64,000 nucleotides of DNA from Anatilimnocola aggregata (GCF_007747655.1 NZ_CP036274.1:2046001-2110000); one strand, 5' to 3'; shown: positions 1 to 9,977, counted from the first letter of the stretch. Program-made: numbers and translations. Notes: generated by a model not told the origin, from the letters alone.

Positions 1-534
1 ACTGAATGCGAGCGCGGTAACGTCATACTCGTTACCTTGCTCGAATCGGAGCAACGCGGCGGCATCGTTCGTGTCCCACACGACCAGGGTGTCGTCGGCG
101 CTGCCGGAGGCAAGGTATTTGCCAGTGGGATCGAATCGGATCGCGGTGACTGAATCCTTGTGGCCGTCGAACTTCCGTAGCAGCTTGCCGCTAGGCGCTG
201 CGAGCAATTGCAACTCGCCCGCGTAGGTTCCCACCGCAATACACTTGCCGTCGGGATGGAAGTCGACCGCAGTCACGGCACTGCCAAAGCGTTGCAACGT
301 GCGAGCAGCGTCGCCGGTCATGAGATTCCACAGCCGAAGCGTTTGATCGTCGGCCCCGGAAACAAGCCAGCGACCATCGGGACTGAATGCGACCGACAAG
401 ACCCAACGCTCGTGGCCGCGCAGCGTGTGGAGCAAGCGTGGTTGGTCCGCTGCGTCGTCGGCTCGCGCGGTCGCACAGGCCAGAGTGACGTAGAGTGCGA
501 GCATCAGTCGCGCTATGAAAACTTGTCTCTGCAT
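1..534 (-). CDS. WD40-repeat protein, exported, 3' end beyond window
   Basis: The first 177 codons of a beta-propeller protein that continues past base 1. The ATG at 534-532 opens a leader (about residues 1-25, ending near ARADDAADQP), so export is likely. Three WD40-type blades are visible, each with a GH near its start and a WD-type end: GHERWVLSVAFSPDG followed by LRLWNL, then VTAVDFHPDGK, then GHKDSVTAIRFDPTGKYLA followed by LVVWD. It starts 34 bases after the DUF1552 stop, so it is the last visible member of the right-to-left block. WD40 proteins are scaffolds; a specific partner cannot be named. The C-terminal part is not visible, so a fusion (for example to a cytochrome domain) cannot be excluded. 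Confidence 0.85.
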   Translation of the reverse strand, partial: MQRQVFIARLMLALYVTLACATARADDAADQPRLLHTLRGHERWVLSVAFSPDGRWLVSGADDQTLRLWNLMTGDAARTLQRFGSAVTAVDFHPDGKCIAVGTYAGELQLLAAPSGKLLRKFDGHKDSVTAIRFDPTGKYLASGSADDTLVVWDTNDAAALLRFEQGNEYDVTALAFS

Positions 535-568
535 TGAGTTCACCGTTTGTGCCTCGTAGCTACGTCGA

Positions 569-1903
569 TCAAACCAGCAGCTCGCTGAGCGGGCCTTTGC
601 TTTCCTTGAACGACTTCACCGGGCAGCGCAATTGCTGCAGGATCGTCAGGTACAGGTCCGACGCCGAGCGTTCGTTTCCCTTCCACTTGAGATGCTGGCC
701 ATGGCGGAAACCGAGCTTGTTGCCGCCCGCCAACAGCAGCGGGAAACTGCCGCCGGAATGGCTACTGATCTGCGAACCGCCAAGCAGCAGAACCGTGTGG
801 TCGAGCAACGTGCCGTCACTGGCTTCGATTGCGGCCAGCTTGTCCATCAGCCGCGATAGGCACTCGCAGTACATGCGGTCGCGGAGGCCGATCAGTTTCG
901 TATCCGGGTTGTCCACTCCGCGGTTGCCGGAGCCTTTGTGGTGGTAGTCGTGAACGCCTCGGGTCGGCGCTCCGGTGGCCTTCGACCAGTCCTTGTATTC
1001 GTCGTACGTCGGGCCGGCCTCGCCGCCGAGAGTCTGCGTGACCACACGGGTCATGTCGGTCTGGAACGACAACGCGATGAGGTCCATCATCAAGTCGATA
1101 TGCTCCCGCATACTCGTTTTGCTTTTCGGCTCGATCCGCACGCTCGCTTCGTCGAATTGCGGCCGCCCTTTCTTTAGGATCGCGTCGCGGTCGTCGAGCC
1201 GCTTTTCGACTTCGCGGATCGACGACAGGTACTGTTCCATCCGCTGCTGGTCGGTGTGGCCGAGCCGACGTTTCAGGTCGTTCACGTCGCTGACCGCCGT
1301 GTCGAGGATGCTGCGATTCAAGGCGATGCGGGCCTGGGCCTGTTTGAGGTGCGACGAGTCGGCGGGCGGGAAGAGGTTCTCGAACACGGACCTGTAGTCG
1401 CTGGTGGCCGGGATGTCGACGCCGAGGGCGTTGCGCGACAGCGTCGCAGCCCCGACGCCCGAAGTCCACGACAGAGCGAGCGACGGCAGGTAGGTCGGGC
1501 CGATGTACTGGGCAGCGACTTGGTCCATCGACACCGTATTGGTCATCACGCCGGGCGTGATGTTGATGTTATGCCCGGTGAGGAAGTTGTACGGGTGAGG
1601 ATGCCCGCTGATCCGGCCTTCGATGTGCGAGAGGCTGCTGAGCACCGAGAACCGCTGGCGATGATGGGCCAGGGGTTGATGTGATGGCGAGATCGTGTAG
1701 TCGAATCCGGTGTCCTCCGGGAACCAGTTGTAGTGGTTGATGCAGCCGGGAATATAGAAGCACGCCAGTCGCCCCGGATCGCGTTGGCCCTGAGTGGCGG
1801 CCAGCGTCTTGCCGGACATGATTTCCAGCCAGGGCAAAGCGATACTCGCGCCCAGGCCACCGAGGACGGTGCGGCGGGTGATGTGGGTTGATTTGTAATT
1901 CAC
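569..1903 (-). CDS. DUF1552 family exported protein
   Basis: A 444-residue protein of the DUF1552 family (function unknown, abundant in planctomycetes). The start is GTG at 1903, set by a strong AAGGAG site at 1915-1910. A twin-arginine-like leader (ITRRTVLGGLGASIALPWLE) precedes the mature domain. The family-typical ending is present: a serine/histidine-rich stretch (LLGGSQISSHSGG), then DLYLTILQQL and KGPLSELLV. It lies 83 bp after a DUF1592 gene, the classic DUF1592-DUF1552 pairing, which also occurs at 12215-8535 and in damaged form at 43635-39595. By pairing it probably acts outside the cytoplasmic membrane with the cytochrome-like DUF1592 protein; the substrate is unknown. Confidence 0.93.
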   Translation of the reverse strand: MNYKSTHITRRTVLGGLGASIALPWLEIMSGKTLAATQGQRDPGRLACFYIPGCINHYNWFPEDTGFDYTISPSHQPLAHHRQRFSVLSSLSHIEGRISGHPHPYNFLTGHNINITPGVMTNTVSMDQVAAQYIGPTYLPSLALSWTSGVGAATLSRNALGVDIPATSDYRSVFENLFPPADSSHLKQAQARIALNRSILDTAVSDVNDLKRRLGHTDQQRMEQYLSSIREVEKRLDDRDAILKKGRPQFDEASVRIEPKSKTSMREHIDLMMDLIALSFQTDMTRVVTQTLGGEAGPTYDEYKDWSKATGAPTRGVHDYHHKGSGNRGVDNPDTKLIGLRDRMYCECLSRLMDKLAAIEASDGTLLDHTVLLLGGSQISSHSGGSFPLLLAGGNKLGFRHGQHLKWKGNERSASDLYLTILQQLRCPVKSFKESKGPLSELLV

Positions 1904-1986
1904 CTCTATCTCCTTATTGAGTGGCAGACGTCGTTTGGTTTAAGGATCTTGATGCTGGATCGGTTCGAAATGCGCGGGCGCCGTCC

Positions 1987-4455
1987 CTACCTTGAGGCGC
2001 TTTCCAAGAACACCCTGGATCGCACTAAAGCCTTCAGCAAATTCCGCATCGGGTATTCCTTGTCGGCTTGTTCTCTTACGATGGCCCGAATCGTCACCAG
2101 ATCGAGCACGTCGGCCGGGCGGCCCGTGCCGTACAGCGTGAGTTTCTTAAGCAGGCCCCGCACGATGTCTTCAAGATAATTCCTGGCGAGCAACTCCTTG
2201 CATTCCTGAAAACTGGCGAACTTCTCGCCCCGCGGCAGATGGCCCGCCGTGTCCACCGGCCGCGCCTTGCCTTCGCCGCGCCACTCGATTTTGCCGTCCA
2301 GTTCCGCTCGGTGATATCGCTCGTGTTCGACGTTCCGCCAGCGGCCGCTCAGGTCGAAGTTCTGAAACGCGAAGCCCAGCGGGTCCATCTTCTTGTGACA
2401 CACCGAACATTTGCTGTCCGCTTGATGCTGGACGAGTAGCTCTCGGAAGCTCTTGCCTTGATTCGCCTTGTCGAACGGCAGCAACTCGGGCACTTCCAGC
2501 GGTGGTGCGGGAGGCGGATCGTCGAGGATATGAGTCAGCGCCCACGAGCCGCGATAGATCATCCAGTTGTCCCCCATCCAACACAGCATCGACTGAATGC
2601 CTGCGTGCCCCAGCACTCCGCCACCGCGCGGGTCGTCCTCGCGGGGATGCAGCATGACCTTCCGCAGCTTGCCGCCGTCGATCGCCGGATAGCCATAGTG
2701 AACGGCCAGGATGTCGTTCATCATCGTCCAGTCGCTCGTGATCAACTCCCGCGCATGCCGATTGTCGTCAAACAGCCGGGCGACGTACTGAATCGATTCT
2801 TCTTTCATTGACTCCTTGAGGTGCCGGCCAAACCTGAAATCCTGCTTCTTCAAACTCGACATTGTCAGTGTGACTGGTTGATTCAAATTCAGCCACTGCG
2901 TCACGAAGGGACGAAAGAAAGCGTCGCTCCGCGGATCGGCCAACAGACGGTCAACTTGAGCGTCCAGTACTTTCGGATCGCGAAGCTTCCCGGCGGCGGC
3001 CAGTTCACGCAGCTCGCGATCCGGCGGCGAGCCGACGAGCATGAAGCTCAAGCGCGACGCGATGGCGTGCTGAGCCACGACTGAATTCGCGTCGGCCGGC
3101 GAAGCCAGGTAGCGGAAAGGCCCGCCCATCAACACCGATTGAAAGGCGGCTCGCAGAGCTTCGTCGAACGAGACCTCTTTCCCACGAAGCTGCCTGTAGA
3201 GGGCAAAGAATTTCGCCTGTTCGTCGACGGACGCCGGCCGTCGCCACGCATGTTCCAGCCAAAGCGCGATCAGCCGCCGAGCACTCGCCTCGTCGTCCTT
3301 AGTCTCCTCGCGGGACGACAGGGGCCAGACCGCGCGGTGATCGTAATCGACTTCGATCGATTCGATGACGATCGACGGCACCGGCTGCACGTCGGGCGTT
3401 CGGAGAACCTTGCGGTCAAAGGCCGGTCGATAGACGCCGATGCCGCCGGGGAGGTTGTCCTCGGGCTTCGTGCGGTCATCGTTCTCGAAACCTTCGACCG
3501 CGTAGGGAACTTCGACAAACGATTGCAGCATCACCTTGAGCGCGCTGCCTTCGATCAAACAGTCTTCCATCCGCACGGCGTAGACTAGCGTCTGCGGCTC
3601 CTCGCCGATCGGCCGGTAGTCGATGTAGCTGCCGCCGACTTTTACCCACAACATCGGCAGCGGCAGGCCGGCCATGGGCCGCCGAGCGAAAACACGCATC
3701 GTCATCTTCAACGCCGCTCGCTTATCCGCCGGCGCGGGGAACGCAAGAAACGAATTGCCGGAATCGCCCGTCCATTGCGTCGGCAAGTAAAGTCCGACTC
3801 CCTTCTTGCAAAACAACCCCTTCGATCGCGTGAAGATGCCCGAGTCTTTGAAACTCGTTTCGACGAATTTAAAGTAATCGGTGAACTCGTGCTCGCGGAA
3901 GTCGACGCTGATTCTGCGGTCGCGTGCCGGCTCCAAAAAGCGAATGCTGTCGACGGCCCGGCGCGTCACTTCCAGCCACTGGTTCACGGAATCCGCCGCA
4001 TCTTGAAGCGCCGTCGCGCCGGTGTCGAAGCCGTCCACCTTCGCGTCTTCCGGCAACCCCGCCGCAAAGTCGATCGGCAAGCCGACCAAATCCTGTAGTG
4101 CCGTGGACAATTCACGACGATTCAACCGCCGTTGCGATCCGGCCATCACGGCCTTGTGACGAGCCGCTTGGTCGATGATCCACGACTGAATACGTTGTCT
4201 ATCTTCAGCCGTCGGTTGCGTTTCGCCCTTGGGCGGCATCTCGCCGCCGATCAATACTTCATGAACCGAGGTCCACAGGTGTTCGGTGGAACTGTCAAAC
4301 CCGGCGAGCCGATCGAAGCGAACCTGCGCCTGCTGCTCTTCCGCGCCGTGGCACCGCTGGCAATACTTGGCCAGCAGCGGCCGAACGGTATCGAGGTCGT
4401 CGGCCAACAACGCACTCGGCGCGACGAGTAAGATCAACACAAATCCACGGAGCAT
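1987..4455 (-). CDS. DUF1592/DUF1588/DUF1585 planctomycete cytochrome-type protein
   Basis: An 822-residue exported protein with the full planctomycete DUF1592 architecture. A signal peptide (about 1-18) is followed by a PSCyt1-like heme-c site (YCQRCHGAEE, Cys32/Cys35/His36), a DUF1587-like block beginning at RRLNRRELSTALQDLVGL (about 110-155), DUF1595 around residue 390 (IALWLEHAWRRPASVDEQAKF), DUF1592 (about 410-540), DUF1588 with a second CxxCH (CSVCHKKMDPLGF, near 690) and DUF1585 at the C-terminus (LARNYLEDIVRGLLKKLTLY). Two CxxCH sites suggest a multiheme electron carrier, though heme binding has not been shown for this family as far as I know. It sits 16 bp after the DUF1549/1553 gene and before its DUF1552 partner. 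Confidence 0.93.
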   Translation of the reverse strand: MLRGFVLILLVAPSALLADDLDTVRPLLAKYCQRCHGAEEQQAQVRFDRLAGFDSSTEHLWTSVHEVLIGGEMPPKGETQPTAEDRQRIQSWIIDQAARHKAVMAGSQRRLNRRELSTALQDLVGLPIDFAAGLPEDAKVDGFDTGATALQDAADSVNQWLEVTRRAVDSIRFLEPARDRRISVDFREHEFTDYFKFVETSFKDSGIFTRSKGLFCKKGVGLYLPTQWTGDSGNSFLAFPAPADKRAALKMTMRVFARRPMAGLPLPMLWVKVGGSYIDYRPIGEEPQTLVYAVRMEDCLIEGSALKVMLQSFVEVPYAVEGFENDDRTKPEDNLPGGIGVYRPAFDRKVLRTPDVQPVPSIVIESIEVDYDHRAVWPLSSREETKDDEASARRLIALWLEHAWRRPASVDEQAKFFALYRQLRGKEVSFDEALRAAFQSVLMGGPFRYLASPADANSVVAQHAIASRLSFMLVGSPPDRELRELAAAGKLRDPKVLDAQVDRLLADPRSDAFFRPFVTQWLNLNQPVTLTMSSLKKQDFRFGRHLKESMKEESIQYVARLFDDNRHARELITSDWTMMNDILAVHYGYPAIDGGKLRKVMLHPREDDPRGGGVLGHAGIQSMLCWMGDNWMIYRGSWALTHILDDPPPAPPLEVPELLPFDKANQGKSFRELLVQHQADSKCSVCHKKMDPLGFAFQNFDLSGRWRNVEHERYHRAELDGKIEWRGEGKARPVDTAGHLPRGEKFASFQECKELLARNYLEDIVRGLLKKLTLYGTGRPADVLDLVTIRAIVREQADKEYPMRNLLKALVRSRVFLESASR

Positions 4456-4471
4456 GATCGTCCTCTGTCAC

Positions 4472-6142
4472 TCAATGCACGAAGCGGAATTCGGGGCTGT
4501 TCAATAGCGCCCACACAAGATCACTGACGGCGGACTTCAGATCGCCAGCGGACTCCATGTACATCGAGCTGTCGGCGATTTCCTCGGCGGTCGGGCGTCG
4601 GGCCAGGATAGCGAGATAAGCCAATTCGATTCGGCGTTTGGCGTCGGACTCCGCCAGCAGGCGGTCGGCAAGATTAGGCGCCAGCGGCTTGTTTGGGGCC
4701 GGCTGGAGGATTTTCACCACAGCCGGATTGAAGGTCAGGAACAGGGCTTGGGATACGTTTGCTTGAAACGAATCACCGGACGCGACGAATTTTTCCACGA
4801 TCGCGTCGTATTCGGCTTCCTTCTCCCACCGCACGCGCAATGCCGGGTTGAGTGTCCCTTTCTCTGGAGCTGGTTTCAGTTCCTTGCCCCACTTCAGCAG
4901 AATCTGATCGATGAAGCCCGTTGAGGTGGCCAGTGACCAGGCGAGTTGATCGCCCGACAATGGCTTCAAGTTGGCGATCGCGTAAAGCTCGGCGGGCGGA
5001 CGCGCGTCGTCGCCTGGCAGGCGGCTGGCTCTCTGATAGGTTTCGCTGTGCAGGATGCCCGCCAACAGCCGCCGCAGATCGAAGCGGTGCGCGGCAAAAT
5101 CGTCGGCCAATCCGTCGAGCAATCGTGGATGCGAGGCCGGGTTCGCCGAGTGAATTTGATCGACCGGCTCGACGAGGCCGCGGCCGAGCAACTGCTTCCA
5201 AACACGGTTTACGAGGGACCGTTTGAAATATGGACTGTCGGGAGACAACGCGTGTTTAGTGAGCAACTCGCGACGATTGGCGGGCGGACCGTCGCGGGGC
5301 GGCTTCTTGCCGTCCTTTGCGGGCGAAGTGGCGTCGTCCAGCACCACGCTGTCAAAGAACATGGCGTCGGCGAGTCTTTCTTCCTTGCTCTTCGTGAGGT
5401 ATTTGACCTCGCCGTCCGGCCGCTCGCTGAACGGAAGGCCCTGTTCGGGCTTCCGTTCGAGGCGAGTGAAAAACGCCGCGATCCCGTAATAGTGGGCCTG
5501 CTTCCACTCGTCCACAAACGGGTGGTCATGACATTTCGCACATTGCATTTGGACCCCGAACAGACCACTGGCGACGGAGGTCGCGAAGTGGTCGAGGTTT
5601 TCTTCCTTACTGCGGTTCAGGCGGTTGGCAATGAAGTACGTCGCTCCTTTCTGATCCGCGTCGGTAGGGTTGGGGAGCAACAACTGGCGAACGAGTTGAT
5701 CCCAGGGCTTGTTGGCCGCCAGCGAACGCTCCAGAAAGTCGAGGTATTCCGGGTAGCCAACGCCACGGTTGTCACGCCCCAGATAGCCGTTTAGCCAGCC
5801 GTCAATAATCTTGCGCCAGTAGACCGGCATTTCGGGATGGACCAACAGCGTGTCGATCAGCCGCTGTGGTTTGTCTGGAGTCGAGTCCGCGAGGAAGGCT
5901 TCAGTTTCGGCAACGGTCGGCAACCGGCCGAGCGTATCGAGATACAGCCGGCGGAGCAGCGTGATGTCGTCGGCGCGGGGAGCAGGCGTGATTTTGTCCT
6001 GGACAAGCCGGGAGGAGATTTCGGCGTCGATCAATCGGCTGACGGTGTTCCTCTCGTCCGCAGCCAACTGGCTGCTGCCGAGCGAACAGAGGAACATGAC
6101 GACAAGGGTTCTTGGCCCAAGGGAAATCAACTCACTCAACAT
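4472..6142 (-). CDS. DUF1549/DUF1553 domain protein (short form)
   Basis: A 556-residue protein with DUF1549 near the N-terminus (LRRLYLDTLGRLPTVAETEAFL, about 50-75) and DUF1553 in the second half. Between them lies a CxxCH site, CAKCHDHPFVDEWKQ, typical of these proteins. I chose ATG 6142, which begins a hydrophobic leader (ISLGPRTLVVMFLCSLGSSQ) and overlaps the WD40 stop codon by 11 bp, implying translational coupling. It lacks the N-terminal PSCyt1 domain found in the two longer paralogues at 14064 and 18115 and matches 46174-47832 in layout. Probable envelope redox role, inferred only from the heme motif. Confidence 0.92.
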   Translation of the reverse strand: MLSELISLGPRTLVVMFLCSLGSSQLAADERNTVSRLIDAEISSRLVQDKITPAPRADDITLLRRLYLDTLGRLPTVAETEAFLADSTPDKPQRLIDTLLVHPEMPVYWRKIIDGWLNGYLGRDNRGVGYPEYLDFLERSLAANKPWDQLVRQLLLPNPTDADQKGATYFIANRLNRSKEENLDHFATSVASGLFGVQMQCAKCHDHPFVDEWKQAHYYGIAAFFTRLERKPEQGLPFSERPDGEVKYLTKSKEERLADAMFFDSVVLDDATSPAKDGKKPPRDGPPANRRELLTKHALSPDSPYFKRSLVNRVWKQLLGRGLVEPVDQIHSANPASHPRLLDGLADDFAAHRFDLRRLLAGILHSETYQRASRLPGDDARPPAELYAIANLKPLSGDQLAWSLATSTGFIDQILLKWGKELKPAPEKGTLNPALRVRWEKEAEYDAIVEKFVASGDSFQANVSQALFLTFNPAVVKILQPAPNKPLAPNLADRLLAESDAKRRIELAYLAILARRPTAEEIADSSMYMESAGDLKSAVSDLVWALLNSPEFRFVH

Positions 6143-7187
6143 TCCACACCTCCACGCTCCCGTTCGCCGAGCCCGTGGCGAGCCGCTTGTCATCGGACGA
6201 AAACGCCACGCCGAAGGCAAAATCCGAACGCTTGATCGGGGCGATCTCCCGGCCCGGAAATGGCGGCAGCGACGGCGGCGTGAGTTTTCCGTTGGGGTTC
6301 TTTTTCCACTCGGCCGACTGTGGCTTAAACTGACCCGAATCGTAGGTTTGTAACGTCATATTGTTCGAACTGCCGACCGCCAGCAGCGGACTTGTGTTGC
6401 CTGTGGCTACGTCCGCGCCGAATTGCTTGAACTCGCCGATCGCCATACCCGTCGCGAGTTCGTAGACATGGCTCAGGCGAGCAAACGCCAGCACCAGCCA
6501 ACGATCGTCGTGCGACAACGCCAGCCGAATGATTCCGCCCAGGCTCGGGTGCTGCCCTTGCTGGTCGCTTGTCTGACCAGTTTCGATGCGGCGAACTTCC
6601 TCCAATGTCATGGCATTCCAAACGATCGCCACGCCATCTTCGCCGCCTGTCACGATCCACTTCCCATCGCGAGAAAACGAGAGATCGCGCGGAATGCCCG
6701 AGTGCGCTGACACCGCTTTGATCGGCGTCAATCGAGCCGCGTCCCAGAGCTTCAACTGCCGGTCCGCACCCACAGTGGCCAGCCGCGCTCCGTCGGGTGA
6801 GAAAGCGACGCCTTCCACCCAGCCGTCGTGAGCCGCGATATCGCCGACCGGCGACTCGGTCGGTCCTTCGCCGTCCCATTTCCACAGCCGCCACCGGCGA
6901 TCGCTACCGCCGGTGGCGATCGCCTCCCCACGTGGATGCACATCGAACCCGCGAATCCAGCCGAGTTCGTGCGGGCAGACGAGTTTCCCCGGCACGCCCT
7001 CGCGGTTTTTCTCCTTGACCGGCTCGCCATCGAGGTCCCAAAGCGCCAGCCGACGATCGGCACAGGCCGCCAACACATGCCGCCCCGCCGGATGAAACCT
7101 GACGCGCGACATCGTCAGCGGACCGCGTTTCTCTCCGTCGGTAACGATGTATGACTTGTCACTTTTCGTGACTTTCCCGTCAGCCAT
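6132..7187 (-). CDS. WD40-repeat protein (cytoplasmic type)
   Basis: A 351-residue beta-propeller. The start ATG 7187 shares one base with the TGA of the upstream DUF1501 gene (TGATG), and a long open extension upstream is the DUF1501 gene read in another frame. WD40 blades run throughout: VRFHPAGRHVLAACADRRLALWDL, IRGFDVHPRGEAIATGGSD, HDGWVEGVAFSPDG, SAHSGIPRDLSFSRDGKWI and a final FSSDDKRLATGSANGSVEVW. No signal peptide is visible, unlike the WD40 protein at the left edge, so a cytoplasmic location is inferred. A matching DUF1501-WD40 pair occurs at 46156-43704, which argues that the association is functional. Confidence 0.92.
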   Translation of the reverse strand: MADGKVTKSDKSYIVTDGEKRGPLTMSRVRFHPAGRHVLAACADRRLALWDLDGEPVKEKNREGVPGKLVCPHELGWIRGFDVHPRGEAIATGGSDRRWRLWKWDGEGPTESPVGDIAAHDGWVEGVAFSPDGARLATVGADRQLKLWDAARLTPIKAVSAHSGIPRDLSFSRDGKWIVTGGEDGVAIVWNAMTLEEVRRIETGQTSDQQGQHPSLGGIIRLALSHDDRWLVLAFARLSHVYELATGMAIGEFKQFGADVATGNTSPLLAVGSSNNMTLQTYDSGQFKPQSAEWKKNPNGKLTPPSLPPFPGREIAPIKRSDFAFGVAFSSDDKRLATGSANGSVEVWNVE

Positions 7188-8500
7188 CACAGCACCTCCG
7201 CGATCGGCTTGCCGAGTTTGTTCTCGACCAGCGGCACCGGGCGGCCTTCGAAGGTCAGCTCCTCGTGCGGGTCGAGCCCCAGGACTGTGAAGAAAGTGCA
7301 GAACAGATCGTGGATCGTGACTGGCCGGTCCGCGATCTCCGTGCCGAGTTTGTTCGTCGCCCCGACCACGACACCTTCCTTCACGCCGCAGCCGCCGAAT
7401 GACAACGACCAGCTCTTCGACCAGTGATTCCGCCCCGGCGGACCTTGGCCGAGGATTTCCGGCGTGCGGCCGAATTCGCCCATCATCACGACCAGCGTTC
7501 GCTCCCACAGGCCGCGGTCGATCAGGTCGTCGATCAACGCCCCGGCCGCCGTATCGAATTCGGCCGTGATGTGCCGCTGGCTTTCGAACGCCTGCCGATG
7601 CTTGTCCCAGGCGAGCCCGTTTTGATGTTGCACGCGGACGAACGGTACGCCCTGCTCGACCAACTGCCGAGCGAGCAGGCAATCGCGGCCGAAGCGGCTC
7701 TGGCCGTAGCGATCCCGATCCGTCGGCGAGACATTCGCCAGATCGAAAATCTCCGTCGCGGCGAGTAGCTCGCCCATCTGCGAGTAGGCTGTGTCGTGTG
7801 CGTCGATCTTGTTCGCGTCGCGGGCCGAGCGGAACCGCTGACTCATACGGGTTCGCAGAGCTTCACGGCGTTGAAAGGCGTCAAGCGACACCGACCCCGC
7901 CGCGGGCAGATTCTCCGGCGGCTGCCCGTTCCCCGGACAAAACAGCCACTGATACTTCGCCCCGAGAAACCCCGGTCCGGGGCTGGTCAGAGCGTCGCCT
8001 TCTTTGTTGATGTTCACGAAATCCGGCAGATGGGGTTTCGCCGACGGCAGTTGGTGGGCCGCCATCGACAGCCAATGTGGCGGCGGAGCGATGACTCGGC
8101 TGGGCGGATGTCCGGTCTGGGCGAGGAACGAACCGGTCGAGTGATCGTTGTCGTTGGTCGACATGCTGCGAATGGTGGCCACGCGATTCGACAGCCGAGC
8201 CAGCTTCGGCATGAACTCATCGATGTGCAGTCCGAGCACTGACGTCGGAATCGACAAGTGTGGCCCGCCCGTGGGCATTCCGGGCTTGGGGTCCCAGGTC
8301 TCGAACTGACTCGGTCCGCCGCTCATCCAGAGCAGAATCACGTGTTTCTGCTGCTGAGCGGCGCGCTTCGCATTCTCGGCGGCAAACAGATTTCCGAATC
8401 CGCCAAACGCCATCCCGCCCGCGATGGCTCCCCGCAGCAGCGTCCGCCGAGAAACGAGGTGCTCAAGCCGATGTTGTTCGTCAATCAAATGGTCATCCAT
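7187..8500 (-). CDS. DUF1501 family exported protein
   Basis: A 437-residue DUF1501 protein. A twin-arginine-type leader (SRRTLLRGAIAGGMAFGGFG) is followed by the conserved motifs of the family: ILLWMSGGPSQFETWDPKPG, VMMGEFGRTPEI, GRNHW and FGGCGVKEG. DUF1501 is generally placed with alkaline-phosphatase-like hydrolases by fold; the reaction is unknown. The preceding DUF1552 gene ends 34 bp upstream and the following WD40 gene overlaps by one base, so it is within an operon. Start ATG 8500. Confidence 0.95.
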   Translation of the reverse strand: MDDHLIDEQHRLEHLVSRRTLLRGAIAGGMAFGGFGNLFAAENAKRAAQQQKHVILLWMSGGPSQFETWDPKPGMPTGGPHLSIPTSVLGLHIDEFMPKLARLSNRVATIRSMSTNDNDHSTGSFLAQTGHPPSRVIAPPPHWLSMAAHQLPSAKPHLPDFVNINKEGDALTSPGPGFLGAKYQWLFCPGNGQPPENLPAAGSVSLDAFQRREALRTRMSQRFRSARDANKIDAHDTAYSQMGELLAATEIFDLANVSPTDRDRYGQSRFGRDCLLARQLVEQGVPFVRVQHQNGLAWDKHRQAFESQRHITAEFDTAAGALIDDLIDRGLWERTLVVMMGEFGRTPEILGQGPPGRNHWSKSWSLSFGGCGVKEGVVVGATNKLGTEIADRPVTIHDLFCTFFTVLGLDPHEELTFEGRPVPLVENKLGKPIAEVL

Positions 8501-8534
8501 AAGTTTTCCAATGTTGGAGTCCCCGTTCTACCGA

Positions 8535-9920
8535 CTACCCAAGCAGTTCCTCCAGTGGACCGTGCTGGTTAAAGTCCTTCAGCCCCGGATCGGCCATGCC
8601 GAAGCTGTCGCGCGACGAGCCGGCCAAGTGCAATAGCGTCACGTACATGTTGGCGATCGTGCGGTGGCCGGGCTGGCCGTAGCCGGGGTAGTCGACGTAG
8701 CGGCCGGTCTTCAGCTTGCCGCCCAGGTCGCCGAGCACCACCATCGGCCACTCCCAGCAGCGGCTGTGATGCGCCTCGGCCCCGTCGCTCAGGTAGACGA
8801 TCAGCGTGTTGTCCAGCATCGTGCCGTCCCCTTCCTTCACCGCGTCGAGCTTTTTGCACAGGCCGGCGATCAGGTCGAAGTGGTAGCGCCGGATCATGTC
8901 GTACTGCTCTAGGTACGTCATGTTGTTCTGGCTTCCGCCGTGGCCCGTGTGGTGTTTCCCCTGTTTGAAGCCCAACCCGGTGAAGGTGATGTCGAAGTCT
9001 TGCTCACCGGCGGCGGACGAGATCGTCAGCACGTTGGTTAGTCCGCAAATCAACGCCGCGGCCCCGAGATCGAACTGGGCGTCAAGCCGATCGGTTTCGA
9101 CCTTGCTACGGTACTTGTCGTTGGTGACCGGGCCTTTCTCCCGCAGCGTGTGCTGAATCTCGTTCAGCCGACTCTGGCGGTGACGGAGTGTCTCGAACGT
9201 TTCGAGATACGCTCCGAATTGCTCGCGTTCCGGTCCGGCCAGGTTGGCCGCGGCCGCCTTTACGTCGTCCTTGAGGAAGTCGAGCACGTTGTTCTTGGCG
9301 AGGAATTCTTGTTTCGCCGATCCTTCCGCAACGCTGCCGAACAGGGCGTTGTAAGCCTGCATCGGCTGGCACATGATTGGCAGCATCTTCCCAGCACCCC
9401 AGGCCGAGATGCTGTAAACGACGTTGTTTTCCAGCCGCTTGGAGATGCCCAGACCGATGTGCGGAAAGATGCCTGGGACCGCTTTAGCAAGTGCGGCGTC
9501 GATCGTCTCGTGACATTCCGCCGGTCCCTTGCGACCGCCGGGGACGGCACCGAGCGCCCCGTGATCGTTCGAGTGCCCGCCGCCGCAAATGCGGCCTGAA
9601 AGCCCGTTGACGATCGTTAGCTTGTCCTGCCACGCCGCGACCGGTTCGAGCGAGAACGCCAGCTTTTTCCCGGACAGCGGCACGTCGATAAATTCCGCCG
9701 GACCGTTGAGCGGCTTCTGTTCGCGTTCCTTGCGGACAACGCCTTCGGGCGGCATCTGCTGCGGCTTCACGCCGTTGCTCTCGACGACGAATACGAACCG
9801 CTTGGCCGTGATCGGCTGTCCGGCGGCGTGGGCCTTTAATTGCGTCAAGATCGGGTGCAGGAATGTGGCGCCCGCAGACAGGCCGAGGGTTTTCAGGGCA
9901 TCGCGACGATTGAAAAACAT
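8535..9920 (-). CDS. DUF1552 family exported protein
   Basis: A 461-residue DUF1552 protein. ATG 9920 is preferred over an in-frame TTG at 9926 because GGAG lies at good spacing before it. The leader is NRRDALKTLGLSAGATFLHP. Family signatures include VFVVESNGVKPQQMPP near the N-terminus, GGGHSNDHGALGAV, and a C-terminal block LSDGAEAHHSRCWEWPMVV. It is closely similar in motif order to the DUF1552 protein at 47829-49220 (LSDG.EAHH against MSDSGEEHH) and less so to the one at 569. It follows its DUF1592 partner by 57 bp. Confidence 0.94.
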   Translation of the reverse strand: MFFNRRDALKTLGLSAGATFLHPILTQLKAHAAGQPITAKRFVFVVESNGVKPQQMPPEGVVRKEREQKPLNGPAEFIDVPLSGKKLAFSLEPVAAWQDKLTIVNGLSGRICGGGHSNDHGALGAVPGGRKGPAECHETIDAALAKAVPGIFPHIGLGISKRLENNVVYSISAWGAGKMLPIMCQPMQAYNALFGSVAEGSAKQEFLAKNNVLDFLKDDVKAAAANLAGPEREQFGAYLETFETLRHRQSRLNEIQHTLREKGPVTNDKYRSKVETDRLDAQFDLGAAALICGLTNVLTISSAAGEQDFDITFTGLGFKQGKHHTGHGGSQNNMTYLEQYDMIRRYHFDLIAGLCKKLDAVKEGDGTMLDNTLIVYLSDGAEAHHSRCWEWPMVVLGDLGGKLKTGRYVDYPGYGQPGHRTIANMYVTLLHLAGSSRDSFGMADPGLKDFNQHGPLEELLG

Positions 9921-9977
9921 GGCCAAATCTCCATCTAAAGGTTTGGGGGATTCGATATCTGTGAAATCAAAAGGGAT

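Noticed and set aside
7188-7682. N-terminal extension of the WD40 gene by about 165 codons
   Set aside because: The extension is the DUF1501 gene in another frame and has low-complexity Arg-rich composition; ATG 7187 with TGATG coupling is a better start.
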